DNA from: Marivirga arenosa
GTDB lineage: Bacteria > Bacteroidota > Bacteroidia > Cytophagales > Cyclobacteriaceae
Direction: 5' to 3'
DNA: 64,000 bases
Assembly: GCF_030503875.2 (NCBI RefSeq)
Contig: NZ_CP129968.2
Span: 992,001 to 1,056,000, forward strand
Below the pieces are notes generated by a model, which saw only the letters and a list, made by a program, of their open reading frames with translations, made no database searches and was not told where the DNA came from. Shown here in pieces: positions 28,001 through 35,049 of this stretch (the first letter of the stretch is position 1; each line of letters begins with the position of its first letter). Position numbers and translations under genes: made by a program.

Positions 28001-28138
28001 AATACCTCTCCATTGGAGAGCGTCATAAAGTTTCTCGTCATATTGAGTGGTAGAAGCACTTTTGCGATTTCGCTGAGCTTCTACTGTTTGTATTTGGAAT
28101 AGGAAGATTATTCCAACTAAAAAGTATAGTTTCTTCAT
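25013..28138 (-). CDS. Large secreted BNR/VPS10 (sortilin-like) beta-propeller protein
   Basis: A 1041-residue exported protein (signal peptide ending VEA, about residue 21). Residues about 40-740 contain many Asp-box motifs (SVDAGKNWEHM, STDGGKTWDRK, STDSGENWTKL, SKDGGENWENV, SFDDGASWQDF), as in ten-bladed sortilin/VPS10 propellers. A C-terminal ~300-residue region adds a beta domain and helices. It is often annotated as glycosyl hydrolase, but no sialidase-type catalytic set is evident, so binding or an unknown activity is equally possible. No T9SS sorting domain. Single-gene unit. Confidence 0.88.
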   Translation of the reverse strand: MKKLYFLVGIIFLFQIQTVEAQRNRKSASTTQYDEKLYDALQWRGIGPYRGGRSAAVTGVTGQPNLYYMGSTGGGVWRTKDGGNTWESISDGHFGGSIGAVAVAESDPNVIYVGGGEKTLRGNMSYGYGVYKSVDAGKNWEHMGLDNSRHISRIRIHPQNPDIVYAAVMGDIFKDSPERGVYKSTDGGKTWDRKLFANSRAGAVDLILDPNNPRIMYASTWNVRRTPYSFSSGGPGSDIWKSTDSGENWTKLSENEGLPKGTWGISGITVSPQNSNRVWAIIENDNGGVFRSDDAGKTWKKTNDDRALRQRAWYYTRIYADTQDEDMVYVVNVDYHKSKDGGKSFEAFRAPHGDHHDMWIDPNDNQRMIMADDGGAQVSFDGGENWSTYMNQNTAQFYRVTTDDHFPFRIYGAQQDNSTVRIAHRTTGSVVGEQDWESTAGGESAHLAIDEENNEVVYGGSYDGFLTRYNHSSEEIRAINVWPDNPMGHGAEEMKYRFQWNFPIFTSPHDPNKLYTASNHLHVTTNEGQTWETISPDLTRNDPSKLGPSGGPITKDNTSVEYYCTIFAAIESPYEEGLLWTGSDDGLVHVSKDGGENWENVTPPDMPKWIMINSIEASPFTKGGAYIAATSYKNGDYRPYLYKTKDYGKTWTKIVNGIANDHFTRVLRADPKSPGILYAGTETKMYISFDDGASWQDFQLNLPIVPITDLTIKDNHLIAATQGRGFWLIDDLTVLHQLGAAKAIMDKMNMDYHIFNPKITYRIGGRSRESKTAGTNMPSGVITYFYAKDTAAADTVKLIYNEMGGDTIQVFSTHPDKKKNEKKLEVKPGSNQHIWNMQYPGAESFDGMILWWSSLSGPTALPGDYEVSLVVNGKGQGTQVATIKKDPRSSASYDDLKAQFDFQQDVIAKLSETNLAIKDIRRARVQIEDVIKKADADTVKSMGKSILKNMKDIEETLYQTKNRSRQDPLNYPIRLNNKLGHLNSLMGMGDNRPTDSAIEFKKEITARIDEQLDALNKILNEDVAAFNDLVEANQVKAVKLD

Positions 28139-28253
28139 ATTTAAAATGGATTTTTCTTCAATCTATTTTAAATACTTTAGAGTTGCCACTAAATTTTTAT
28201 AAGTGGTGTGTGGAATTAATGATAAATTTTAATCATCATATTGGGTAGAAATT

Positions 28254-28291
28254 AAAAAAGGGTTACAAACTTAAGTCTGTAACCCCTTTTT
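28254..28291 (-). terminator. Terminator at the end of the tRNA-Val island operon
   Basis: A long hairpin near 28254-28291 with about 18 of 19 bases paired (core GGGTTACA...TGTAACCC), A run and T run on opposite sides. Layout (terminator next to a tRNA 3' piece) mirrors 31091-31210, so it may be the original terminator of tRNA-Val. Confidence 0.8.
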
Positions 28292-28298
28292 ATAATTG

Positions 28299-28341
28299 TG
28301 GGATTAGTAGGATTCGAAACTATGACCCTCTGCTTATAAGG
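28299..28341 (-). pseudogene. tRNA-Val 3'-half remnant
   Basis: Matches the 3' half of tRNA-Val at 31136-31210 (acceptor 3' strand, T arm, variable loop, part of the anticodon arm). The first 22 bases from 28297 are identical to 31134-31155; then mismatches accumulate, and the homology stops at the anticodon loop. No D arm or 5' acceptor strand follows. It reads as the displaced end left when an element inserted in the tRNA gene. Confidence 0.75.
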
Positions 28342-28438
28342 ATTTAGTAAGGATCTGTATATGAGAGTGTTATAAAATTACGCAATTAATTAGTTTCTCT
28401 TTATTTCATAATTAACGCTTTTACGCTAGTTATGTGAT

Positions 28439-29023
28439 TCAATCAGATGCCGTTGCAATTTCATATTCACCAGTTGCTTCATCTGAATCAACCGTTTCTT
28501 TAAACCTATTAATTATTTCAACTCTTATAGTTCCATAACCATTATCTATTTGTGCGGATATATAATAAAAGTCATCTTCAAATGGTTCATCATATTCAAT
28601 TGTGTAAGGCAAGTCAACAGTACTTTGACCTGTACCGCCAGAGCTTGTTTCCCAGGTTAAACTAGCACGTTCAGCTCCATTAGATCCTATTATATTATAT
28701 TGGAGGTAAAAGTCATAGATTGCAAAAATGAATTCACCATCATTACTATATTCAAAATAAACAAACTTCTCTTCATCAGATGGTAATTCAAATTTATAAT
28801 TATCGGTGATGCTGCCATATTCTTTTAATGGCATACTTTCGCCTGGTTCAACTAATATTTCCTCACGATTGCTTTTCTCAATGACCAATATAGTTTCTGA
28901 AGTCCTATTGTAAATACTGATAGGTTCTGGCCCAGAGTTGTCTGTGTTATTAAGATCACTACAAGAATAAAACCACATAGTCACTGAACATAGAAATAAT
29001 ATTTTTTTAGGCAGCTTCTTCAT
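28439..29023 (-). CDS. Island lipoprotein of unknown function
   Basis: A 194-residue lipoprotein, last gene of the island operon. Signal peptide ends in WFYSC with lipidated Cys21. The mature part is beta-rich and acidic (start DLNNTDNSGPEPISIYN), with no recognisable domain. The ATG is 2 bases after the stop of the preceding 91-residue gene, so the two are translationally coupled. Confidence 0.75.
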   Translation of the reverse strand: MKKLPKKILFLCSVTMWFYSCSDLNNTDNSGPEPISIYNRTSETILVIEKSNREEILVEPGESMPLKEYGSITDNYKFELPSDEEKFVYFEYSNDGEFIFAIYDFYLQYNIIGSNGAERASLTWETSSGGTGQSTVDLPYTIEYDEPFEDDFYYISAQIDNGYGTIRVEIINRFKETVDSDEATGEYEIATASD

Positions 29024-29025
29024 CT

Positions 29026-29301
29026 TTAACTTTTATCATTAAAATAAGTAATGCATTTATTAAGAATAGCTTCAAATCTATTTAATGTAGACATGAAACT
29101 GGTATTTTCTTTAGGTACTGGAAGTAATTTTTCCAAATCTTTGCTTAGAGTAAGTAGATATTCCTCTGAATTAATTGTATAGTGCGTAGCTTTGATTAGA
29201 AGTGTCAATTCATTTGCAGAATAATTGGATTGAAATGGCACTCCAATATTATCCAGCTTGGCATTGATACTGTTTAACGTACTTATTTTCTGATCATCCA
29301 T
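29026..29301 (-). CDS. Small helical protein, 91 aa, island operon
   Basis: No signal peptide or membrane segment. Predicted helical from pattern (ISTLNSINAKLDNI, SANELTLLIKATHYTI, LTLSKDLEKLLPV, LNRFEAILNKCITYF). Cytoplasmic by default. Coupled to the lipoprotein gene downstream (2-base gap) and 16 bases after the 40-residue ORF. No family recognised; could be an antitoxin-size partner or regulator, which the sequence does not show. Confidence 0.65.
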   Translation of the reverse strand: MDDQKISTLNSINAKLDNIGVPFQSNYSANELTLLIKATHYTINSEEYLLTLSKDLEKLLPVPKENTSFMSTLNRFEAILNKCITYFNDKS

Positions 29302-29317
29302 TGTCTTCTCTTCTTAG

Positions 29318-29440
29318 TTATGATTTTCTTATTTGTACTTTATACTTGTTAGTATTTTCTGAAATCTTCCCCATCTCATACCCAGAATAAAAGCAAGCTG
29401 CTCCAAAAATCAAGGTAAATCTACTGGTTCTTTTAGTCAT
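29318..29440 (-). CDS. 40-residue membrane microprotein, island operon
   Basis: A short ORF starting MTKRTSRFTLIFGAACFYSG. Its ATG overlaps the stop of the upstream gene in the ATGA arrangement, strong evidence of real translation. It has a basic N-terminus, one short hydrophobic segment (residues about 8-21), and a polar basic end (KYKVQIRKS). The gap to the next gene is 16 bases. Function unknown; its position between the membrane winged-helix protein and the 91-residue protein suggests it belongs to the same complex or control circuit. Confidence 0.6.
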   Translation of the reverse strand: MTKRTSRFTLIFGAACFYSGYEMGKISENTNKYKVQIRKS

Positions 29441-29988
29441 TGGTTTTGGTTTAAATTATTTATTGAATCTTCTTTTACAGTTTTATTAAAAATGAGAAAT
29501 AAAGAATCAATGATATCTTGAGAGTCATCAGAATTCTTATTAGTTACATATTTATGCTCTATCTTCTGGATTTGATTTTCTAGGTCAATAATTTTAGATG
29601 TAGTCTTTGCATTATTACTGATAACATTGATTACTGAAATTGCACTTATTATAATAGCTAAAATTGATACCCATAAATTATTTTGAGTTGACTTCAATTC
29701 CATTATAAACTTATATCCATCATGAGATATACGATATAATGCAACGTCATAAGTGTTAAAGGGAGGCTCACTGTTTATTATCTGAGACTGCTCTCGTACC
29801 ACAAGTCCATCATCGACCAACCATTCAAGACAATTTAAAAAGTATGCGTAATTTTTTAATTTTAATTTCTTAAGAAGTAGGTCAGCTTGGAATCTATCAC
29901 CAGAGTTATAGTACAAGTATTTCAGAACTCTGATAAAGTAGTTTTTCTTCCTTAAGAATGGGAACCGAATAAACTGTGGTACTTTCAT
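29437..29988 (-). CDS. Winged-helix/TM/coiled-coil protein, island paralogue B
   Basis: A 183-residue protein. Residues about 15-98 look like a winged helix (FIRVLKYLYYNSGDRFQADLLL, LEWLVDDGLVV, then the wing end YRISHDGYKFI). A transmembrane helix covers about 105-124, then a short coiled coil (DLENQIQKIEHK, 135-146) and a conserved IIDSL (159-163). The same layout at the same residue numbers is found in the neighbouring 185-residue protein, so they are paralogues. Topology resembles ToxR-type membrane regulators. DNA binding is inferred, not shown. Confidence 0.7.
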   Translation of the reverse strand: MKVPQFIRFPFLRKKNYFIRVLKYLYYNSGDRFQADLLLKKLKLKNYAYFLNCLEWLVDDGLVVREQSQIINSEPPFNTYDVALYRISHDGYKFIMELKSTQNNLWVSILAIIISAISVINVISNNAKTTSKIIDLENQIQKIEHKYVTNKNSDDSQDIIDSLFLIFNKTVKEDSINNLNQNQ

Positions 29989-30076
29989 AACTCCAACTTT
30001 TTTTCTACGCGCTGAAAGCTTTTATCTCAATAATGTCTTCTAGTATGTAATTGATTCTTTTAATATTATAATTCAC

Positions 30077-30634
30077 CTACTTACCAATTGATTCTTTATG
30101 AAAGCCTTTATTAGACGAATTATTTACTACAGAGTCATGGAGTCTCAACAAAAGAGAATCAATGATGGCTTTTGGATCACTCAGATCTGCATTAAGCTTT
30201 TGCTCCATCTGATTTATTCTACCTTCTAGATCAGAATAGGAATCATCGGTTAAATCTGAAGTGATCACATAAATTACTGATAAAGCACTAATTACAATGG
30301 CTATTATTGGTAAACGATTTGAAAGAATAATATTCTTGTTTTTTTCCTTTCCTATTTTATCCCGTTCATTAAGCCAATTTTGATAACCTTGACTTATGAC
30401 TTGATACCCAAAGTCAGTAAGTTCAAAATAGTAAGCAGGTTCTCCATGTGATCGAATAATATTTTGGTCTTTTAATATAGTTAGAATATGCAAACTATCT
30501 TGATAAGCCTCGTCATAGAAATCATATCCATTATTTTCAATAGCGGATGATATTTGGTCAGAGTTACACTTTCCGCTATTCTTATGAAGGATTTCTAAAA
30601 TTATTTCAATAATTTTCTTTTGCTTATCATTCAT
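30077..30634 (-). CDS. Winged-helix/TM/coiled-coil protein, island paralogue A
   Basis: A 185-residue protein, first gene of the five-gene operon. N-terminal helix-turn-helix-like part (KKIIEIILEILHKNSGKCNS, ILTILKDQNIIRS, then YFELTDFGYQVI), a basic juxtamembrane stretch (DKIGKEKNKNIILSNR), a transmembrane helix (about 108-126), an acidic turn, a coiled coil DLEGRINQMEQK (135-146) and IIDSL (157-161). Positive-inside logic puts the winged helix in the cytoplasm and the coiled coil outside. Paralogue of the next gene, 88 bases downstream. Confidence 0.72.
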   Translation of the reverse strand: MNDKQKKIIEIILEILHKNSGKCNSDQISSAIENNGYDFYDEAYQDSLHILTILKDQNIIRSHGEPAYYFELTDFGYQVISQGYQNWLNERDKIGKEKNKNIILSNRLPIIAIVISALSVIYVITSDLTDDSYSDLEGRINQMEQKLNADLSDPKAIIDSLLLRLHDSVVNNSSNKGFHKESIGK

Positions 30635-30702
30635 GATTTTCAGGTTTTGGTTTTAACTCTATGAATAAATATAAAGGATTAAGATGTATTAAACCAACAG
30701 GG

Positions 30703-30972
<270 letters not shown>

Positions 30973-30995
30973 CTAACCAAAATAAGTAAAAATTT

Positions 30996-31076
30996 AGTTA
31001 TTAGGCATTCGAACTTCCGACCCTCCCGACTAACTAGTCGGGATGCTCAAAACTAAACTAATAGAGCTATAATGCT
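30996..31076 (-). pseudogene. tRNA-Val pseudogene, anticodon arm replaced by a hairpin
   Basis: Aligns with tRNA-Val over acceptor, D arm and T arm, with many substitutions. In place of the anticodon arm (17 bases in the true tRNA) there is a 20-base palindrome, TCCCGACTAACTAGTCGGGA (31024-31043 on the plus strand). The exchange is exact at both borders, between GAGCA and GGGTC on the tRNA strand. Confidence 0.65.
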
Positions 31077-31090
31077 AGATTTTTTAATCA

Positions 31091-31126
31091 TAAAAAAAGG
31101 CTTACAAATATTATTTGTAAGCCTTT
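31091..31126 (-). terminator. Terminator of tRNA-Val
   Basis: Perfect 14-bp stem AAAGGCTTACAAAT / ATTTGTAAGCCTTT, three-base loop, seven T on the minus strand, ten bases past the tRNA 3' end. Confidence 0.9.
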
Positions 31127-31135
31127 CGTAGAATG

Positions 31136-31210
31136 TGGGATTAGTAGGATTCGAACCTACGACCCCCTGCTTGTAAGGCAGGTGCTCTAAACCAACTGAG
31201 CTATAATCCC
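31136..31210 (-). tRNA. tRNA-Val (anticodon TAC)
   Basis: A complete 75-base cloverleaf: acceptor GGGATTA/TAATCCC, D arm GCTC/GAGC, anticodon arm CCTGC-CTTACAA-GCAGG giving anticodon TAC (valine), five-base variable loop, T arm GTAGG-TTCGAAT-CCTAC, discriminator A. CCA is not encoded. Serves as the integration target of the neighbouring island. Confidence 0.95.
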
Positions 31211-31231
31211 ATTAATTATTTTGTATCAATT

Positions 31232-31305
31232 GATTAGTAGGTTTGAACCTACGACCCTCCCGACTGTTTGGTCGGGATGCTCTAAACCAACTGAACTATA
31301 ACCCC
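31232..31305 (-). pseudogene. tRNA-Val-like pseudogene with foreign anticodon hairpin
   Basis: Directly 5' of the true tRNA-Val. D arm and T arm are close to tRNA-Val, but the last acceptor pairs are lost, and the anticodon arm is replaced by TCCCGACTGTTTGGTCGGGA (plus strand). The resulting loop lacks U33 and a normal seven-base anticodon loop, so it cannot decode. The 5' and 3' borders of the exchange match those in the pseudogene at 30996. Confidence 0.65.
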
Positions 31306-31520
31306 ATTATTTTTTCCTTTTTTACAACCGTTTGTTGTTGTTTGGGAATGCAAATGTAGTACTGCTTTTTATATTTACAAATTGATTTTATAAAATAATT
31401 CAAAAAAAAAATCAAGCTATATTTTATTGATTTGAAAATCAGGTCATTACGGTTATAAAAATTTTATTTGGATTTATATCTCTTATTCGCAAATTTCGTT
31501 CTTAAATTAAAAATACCATA
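31306..31520. other. AT-rich intergenic region upstream of AsmA gene
   Basis: Nothing genic seen. It must carry promoters for the tRNA locus (minus strand) and the AsmA gene (plus strand); no clear -7 element is found. Confidence 0.4.
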
Positions 31521-34013
31521 TTGAAGTACCTGAGGAAGTTTATTTTATATTTTACTCTATTTTTTATTCTGCTTTTTGCGAGTGGTTCGGCTTATCTGTA
31601 CTACCATCAGGATGATTTAATTGATCAAATTCTAACAGAAATTAATAAATCGGTTCAAACGCCTGTGCAGGTTAGTAAGATTGATATTAACTGGTGGACT
31701 GATTTCCCCAATATATCGTTAAGATTTCAGGATGTTTTTATTCAAGAATCTTTACCCAATAGTAAGAAACCGCTTGCCCAGTTAGAGGAATTAGCGCTTT
31801 CATTTAATGCTTTAAATTTTATAAAGGAAGATTACTCCTTTGAAAAAATTATTCTTAAAAAAGGAAAGCTGAATATTCGACTGACAAAATCAGGTAAACG
31901 GAATTATGATATTTTAAAAAATGACACCAATTCATCAAAGAATAATGGGGTTAATTTCAATTTAAAGAATATTGATATTCAATCTGTTGATGTGGTTTAT
32001 GCTGATGATGGCCTGGATCAAAATTACCATATTTATGCTGAGGCTTTAATGGCGAGTTTGAATAAGGTTGAAAATAACTTTAAAATTAAAGCTAATGGAA
32101 AGTTAAAAACTAGAGCCATCCAACTGGGCGATCTTCGCTATTTTGAAAACAAAAATTTGAAAATAAATGCAGACCTAAATTATATACAAGGAAATGAAAT
32201 TGTAGAAATAGGGCCTTCTCAATTGTTTTTGTCTAATAATGAATTTCAGCTTGCTGGCGATTACAAAATTAATACAAGCGAAATGAACTTGCTGGTAAAA
32301 GGAATAGAGTCTGATTTTTCAACCATCATATCTTTACTGCCCGAGAAATACAGGAATTATATTTCAGAATATGAAAGTAAAGGGAATGCAGAGTTTGAAG
32401 GTAGTATTAAAGGAAAACTCACTGCCAATCAATCTCCCAAAGTAAACTTTAATTTTAACGTTAATCAGGCTTCTTTATACCATGCTGATTATGATACTCG
32501 ATTTGAAGATTTAAGTTTCCATGGAAATTTTAATAACGGAAAATATCATAATTTGAGAAGTTCTCAATTAGTGTTAAAAGATATTTCAGGAACGCTTAAA
32601 GGCAAATCCTTTACTGCCGATTTAGGAGTTAAAGATTTTGAGAACTATTTGATTAATCTATCCACAGAAGGACAAATATCTACCCCTGACTTGATCAGCT
32701 TTTTCCCAAACCGTGAAAAGTATTCAGAACTAGAAGGAGCTATAGATTTTAATATAAGCTTAGCCGGTTATTTGGATGATTTTAAACAAGCATCTACCGC
32801 TTCAAGAATAAATAATTCAGGAGAAATTATATTACATAATCTATCAGGTGTTTATCAAGATTATCCTTTGCCTATAAAAAATGTGAATGGAAGATTGATG
32901 TTTAATAAGAATGATATTGCCATTAATCATTTACAAGGTGATATAGGAGAATCGGATATTGAATTGAGTGGTTTTTTCTTAAATATATTTCCATATTTCC
33001 TGAAAGAAAATCAAGCCTTATTAATTGAGGCTGAAACGATCAGTCAAAATATTAACCTGAATGAGCTTTTATCAGGCTTGTCGAACGAAGAGAATACAAT
33101 AGAAAAGCAGGAGGAATCATTCAAATTTGCTTTGAGTCCTAAGTTGCAATTGGACTTCACTTCTCATATTGAACATTTAGAATTTAAGCGCTTTAAAGCC
33201 AGAAATATTTCTGGAGAAATAGAGCTTTCCGATCAAATATTGAAGGCATCTGATCTAGAATTAGGAAGCTGTGGAGGTGAAATGACATTAATCGCAACAG
33301 TGAATGCCAAAAAAGAGAATGAAATTTTAGTCAATACATCTGCTGATTTTAATGGCTTAAATGTGGATAGCATTTTCTACACCTTTGAGAACTTTCGCCA
33401 GGATTTCCTTACCGACCAGCACCTTAAAGGTAAAATCGATGCCAAAGTTAAAGCATTCATCATGTTGGATCAGAAGCTTAATTTTCAATCAGATGTATTC
33501 AAAGCTACTATTGATGCTAAAATTGAGAATGGTGAGCTTAATAATTTCGAGCCTATGCTGAGCTTGTCTGATTATGTAAGAGAAGATGAATTGACCAATT
33601 TGAGTTTTGGGGAGATGAGGAATACAATTGAGATCAAGAATGAAGTAATTTACTTGCCCGAGATGTCTATTCAGTCAAATGTTTCTAACATATTGATTCA
33701 GGGAACGCACACATTCGATCAGGAAATTAATTATAGATTATTAGTACCTTTAAAAAACTATAAAAGAAAAGATAAAGACGAAGCTTTTGGTGCTATTGAA
33801 GAAGAAAAGGATTATTCAAGCCTATATTTAAAAATTGAAGGTACAACGGATGACTTTGAAGTAAGCTGGGATAAAAAGCGATCTTTGAAATCTATAGCAG
33901 ATAGGATAAAAGAAGAAGGTAAAACCCTCAAGAAAATAATTAAAGGAGAAAAGCTTCCTGAAGATGAAAATGAAGAACTTGAACTTAATGAAGATGAATA
34001 TTTCGATTGGTGA
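31521..34013 (+). CDS. AsmA-family envelope protein
   Basis: An 830-residue protein anchored by one N-terminal transmembrane helix (about residues 7-28), followed by a long beta-rich periplasmic part. The AsmA N-terminal pattern is visible: VQVSKIDINWWTDFPNISLRFQDV and LSFNALNFI, with later AsmA_2-like repeats. AsmA relatives bridge the periplasm and are implicated in phospholipid transport to the outer membrane. The start is TTG at 31521; no in-frame ATG lies near. The 3' end overlaps the next gene. Confidence 0.85.
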   Translation: MKYLRKFILYFTLFFILLFASGSAYLYYHQDDLIDQILTEINKSVQTPVQVSKIDINWWTDFPNISLRFQDVFIQESLPNSKKPLAQLEELALSFNALNFIKEDYSFEKIILKKGKLNIRLTKSGKRNYDILKNDTNSSKNNGVNFNLKNIDIQSVDVVYADDGLDQNYHIYAEALMASLNKVENNFKIKANGKLKTRAIQLGDLRYFENKNLKINADLNYIQGNEIVEIGPSQLFLSNNEFQLAGDYKINTSEMNLLVKGIESDFSTIISLLPEKYRNYISEYESKGNAEFEGSIKGKLTANQSPKVNFNFNVNQASLYHADYDTRFEDLSFHGNFNNGKYHNLRSSQLVLKDISGTLKGKSFTADLGVKDFENYLINLSTEGQISTPDLISFFPNREKYSELEGAIDFNISLAGYLDDFKQASTASRINNSGEIILHNLSGVYQDYPLPIKNVNGRLMFNKNDIAINHLQGDIGESDIELSGFFLNIFPYFLKENQALLIEAETISQNINLNELLSGLSNEENTIEKQEESFKFALSPKLQLDFTSHIEHLEFKRFKARNISGEIELSDQILKASDLELGSCGGEMTLIATVNAKKENEILVNTSADFNGLNVDSIFYTFENFRQDFLTDQHLKGKIDAKVKAFIMLDQKLNFQSDVFKATIDAKIENGELNNFEPMLSLSDYVREDELTNLSFGEMRNTIEIKNEVIYLPEMSIQSNVSNILIQGTHTFDQEINYRLLVPLKNYKRKDKDEAFGAIEEEKDYSSLYLKIEGTTDDFEVSWDKKRSLKSIADRIKEEGKTLKKIIKGEKLPEDENEELELNEDEYFDW

Positions 34014-35049
34014 TTTTTTTAAAAGTATAGTTAGTCTATTTTTCTTATCAGTCATTATTGTAGGCTGCAGCCCAAAGTCGATTCAACCTAAACTAGAAGT
34101 GCTTAATACCAATATGAATTCTTTAATCATAGGATTAGAGAAGTTTAATGATTCTACTGCTTGGGCCAGTGGAACTGCTGCCACTATATTAAAAACGACT
34201 GACGCTGGTGAAAACTGGACGTCATTTAATTATGCTAAAATTGATAGTTTACAGTTTCGAGATATTCAACCGATAAGTGATAAGGAAGCGATAGTATTAA
34301 GTGCTGGAGAAGGAGAGTTAAGTAAAATATTTTATTTTCATGAGCAATCAGGCTGGAATCAGGTTTTTCAAATGCAAAATGAAGAGGGCTTTATTGATGC
34401 CGTTCAGTTCTGGGGAAATGGTCAAGGATTAGTCTATGGAGATGCAATCGATTCATTAGCCTATATTTTAAAAACCACCAATTTTGGAAGAAGCTGGGAA
34501 AGAATTCCTACTGCTCCAATGGCAAATGAAGGAGAAGGTGGCTTTGCCTCAAGTGGAAGCAATATTTTAATAGAAGAAGGAGGAGAAGCATGGATTGCTA
34601 CCGGAGCAAACGGCAGTGCCAGAGTTTTTTATACGCAAGATTATGGAAGAAGCTGGGAAGTAAAAAGTACTCCCATGATTATAGGTGAATTTGCAGGATT
34701 GACAGCCATAAAGAAAACTTCAGGAAAATTATGGATCACAGGTGGTGATTTAGCAATTGCTGATCAAGTGTTAGATAATGTATTCTTTTCGGAAGATAAT
34801 GGCGAAAACTGGACAGCACTACCTGAACATAATATAAAAGGATCTTTTTATGGATTAGCAGTCACCAATTATCTGGAAAATGATTTTGTGATTGCTTGTG
34901 GTCCAAATGGTGCTGAAATATGGCTAGGAGAACAACAAAAATGGCAGGTCCTTTCAGAGGAAGATATTTGGACCGCTAAATTTATTGATGCTCGTACAGC
35001 TCTTATGGCTGGTAGAGATGGAAAGATGTTTAAAGTCGTTTTAGAGTAA
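33988..35049 (+). CDS. YCF48/BNR-like propeller lipoprotein
   Basis: A lipoprotein (lipobox IIVGC) with Asp-box repeats of the YCF48/Hcf136 kind: TTDAGENWTSF, TTNFGRSWERI, TQDYGRSWEVK and SEDNGENWTAL, evenly spaced through the chain, giving a small propeller. The ATG at 33988 is one of three close candidates (33964, 33988, 33994), all overlapping the end of the AsmA gene; I chose the one that gives a compact signal peptide. Its stop directly abuts the stop of convergent murF, with no spacer. Confidence 0.8.
   Translation: MKMNISIGDFFKSIVSLFFLSVIIVGCSPKSIQPKLEVLNTNMNSLIIGLEKFNDSTAWASGTAATILKTTDAGENWTSFNYAKIDSLQFRDIQPISDKEAIVLSAGEGELSKIFYFHEQSGWNQVFQMQNEEGFIDAVQFWGNGQGLVYGDAIDSLAYILKTTNFGRSWERIPTAPMANEGEGGFASSGSNILIEEGGEAWIATGANGSARVFYTQDYGRSWEVKSTPMIIGEFAGLTAIKKTSGKLWITGGDLAIADQVLDNVFFSEDNGENWTALPEHNIKGSFYGLAVTNYLENDFVIACGPNGAEIWLGEQQKWQVLSEEDIWTAKFIDARTALMAGRDGKMFKVVLE

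Noticed and set aside
25013..28138. Assignment as an active sialidase or glycosidase
   Set aside because: Asp boxes are many, but the sialidase arginine triad and acid residues cannot be seen; a VPS10-like binding propeller is the safer call.
31232..31305. A second functional tRNA
   Set aside because: The anticodon loop lacks U33 and normal size, and the last two acceptor pairs are broken.
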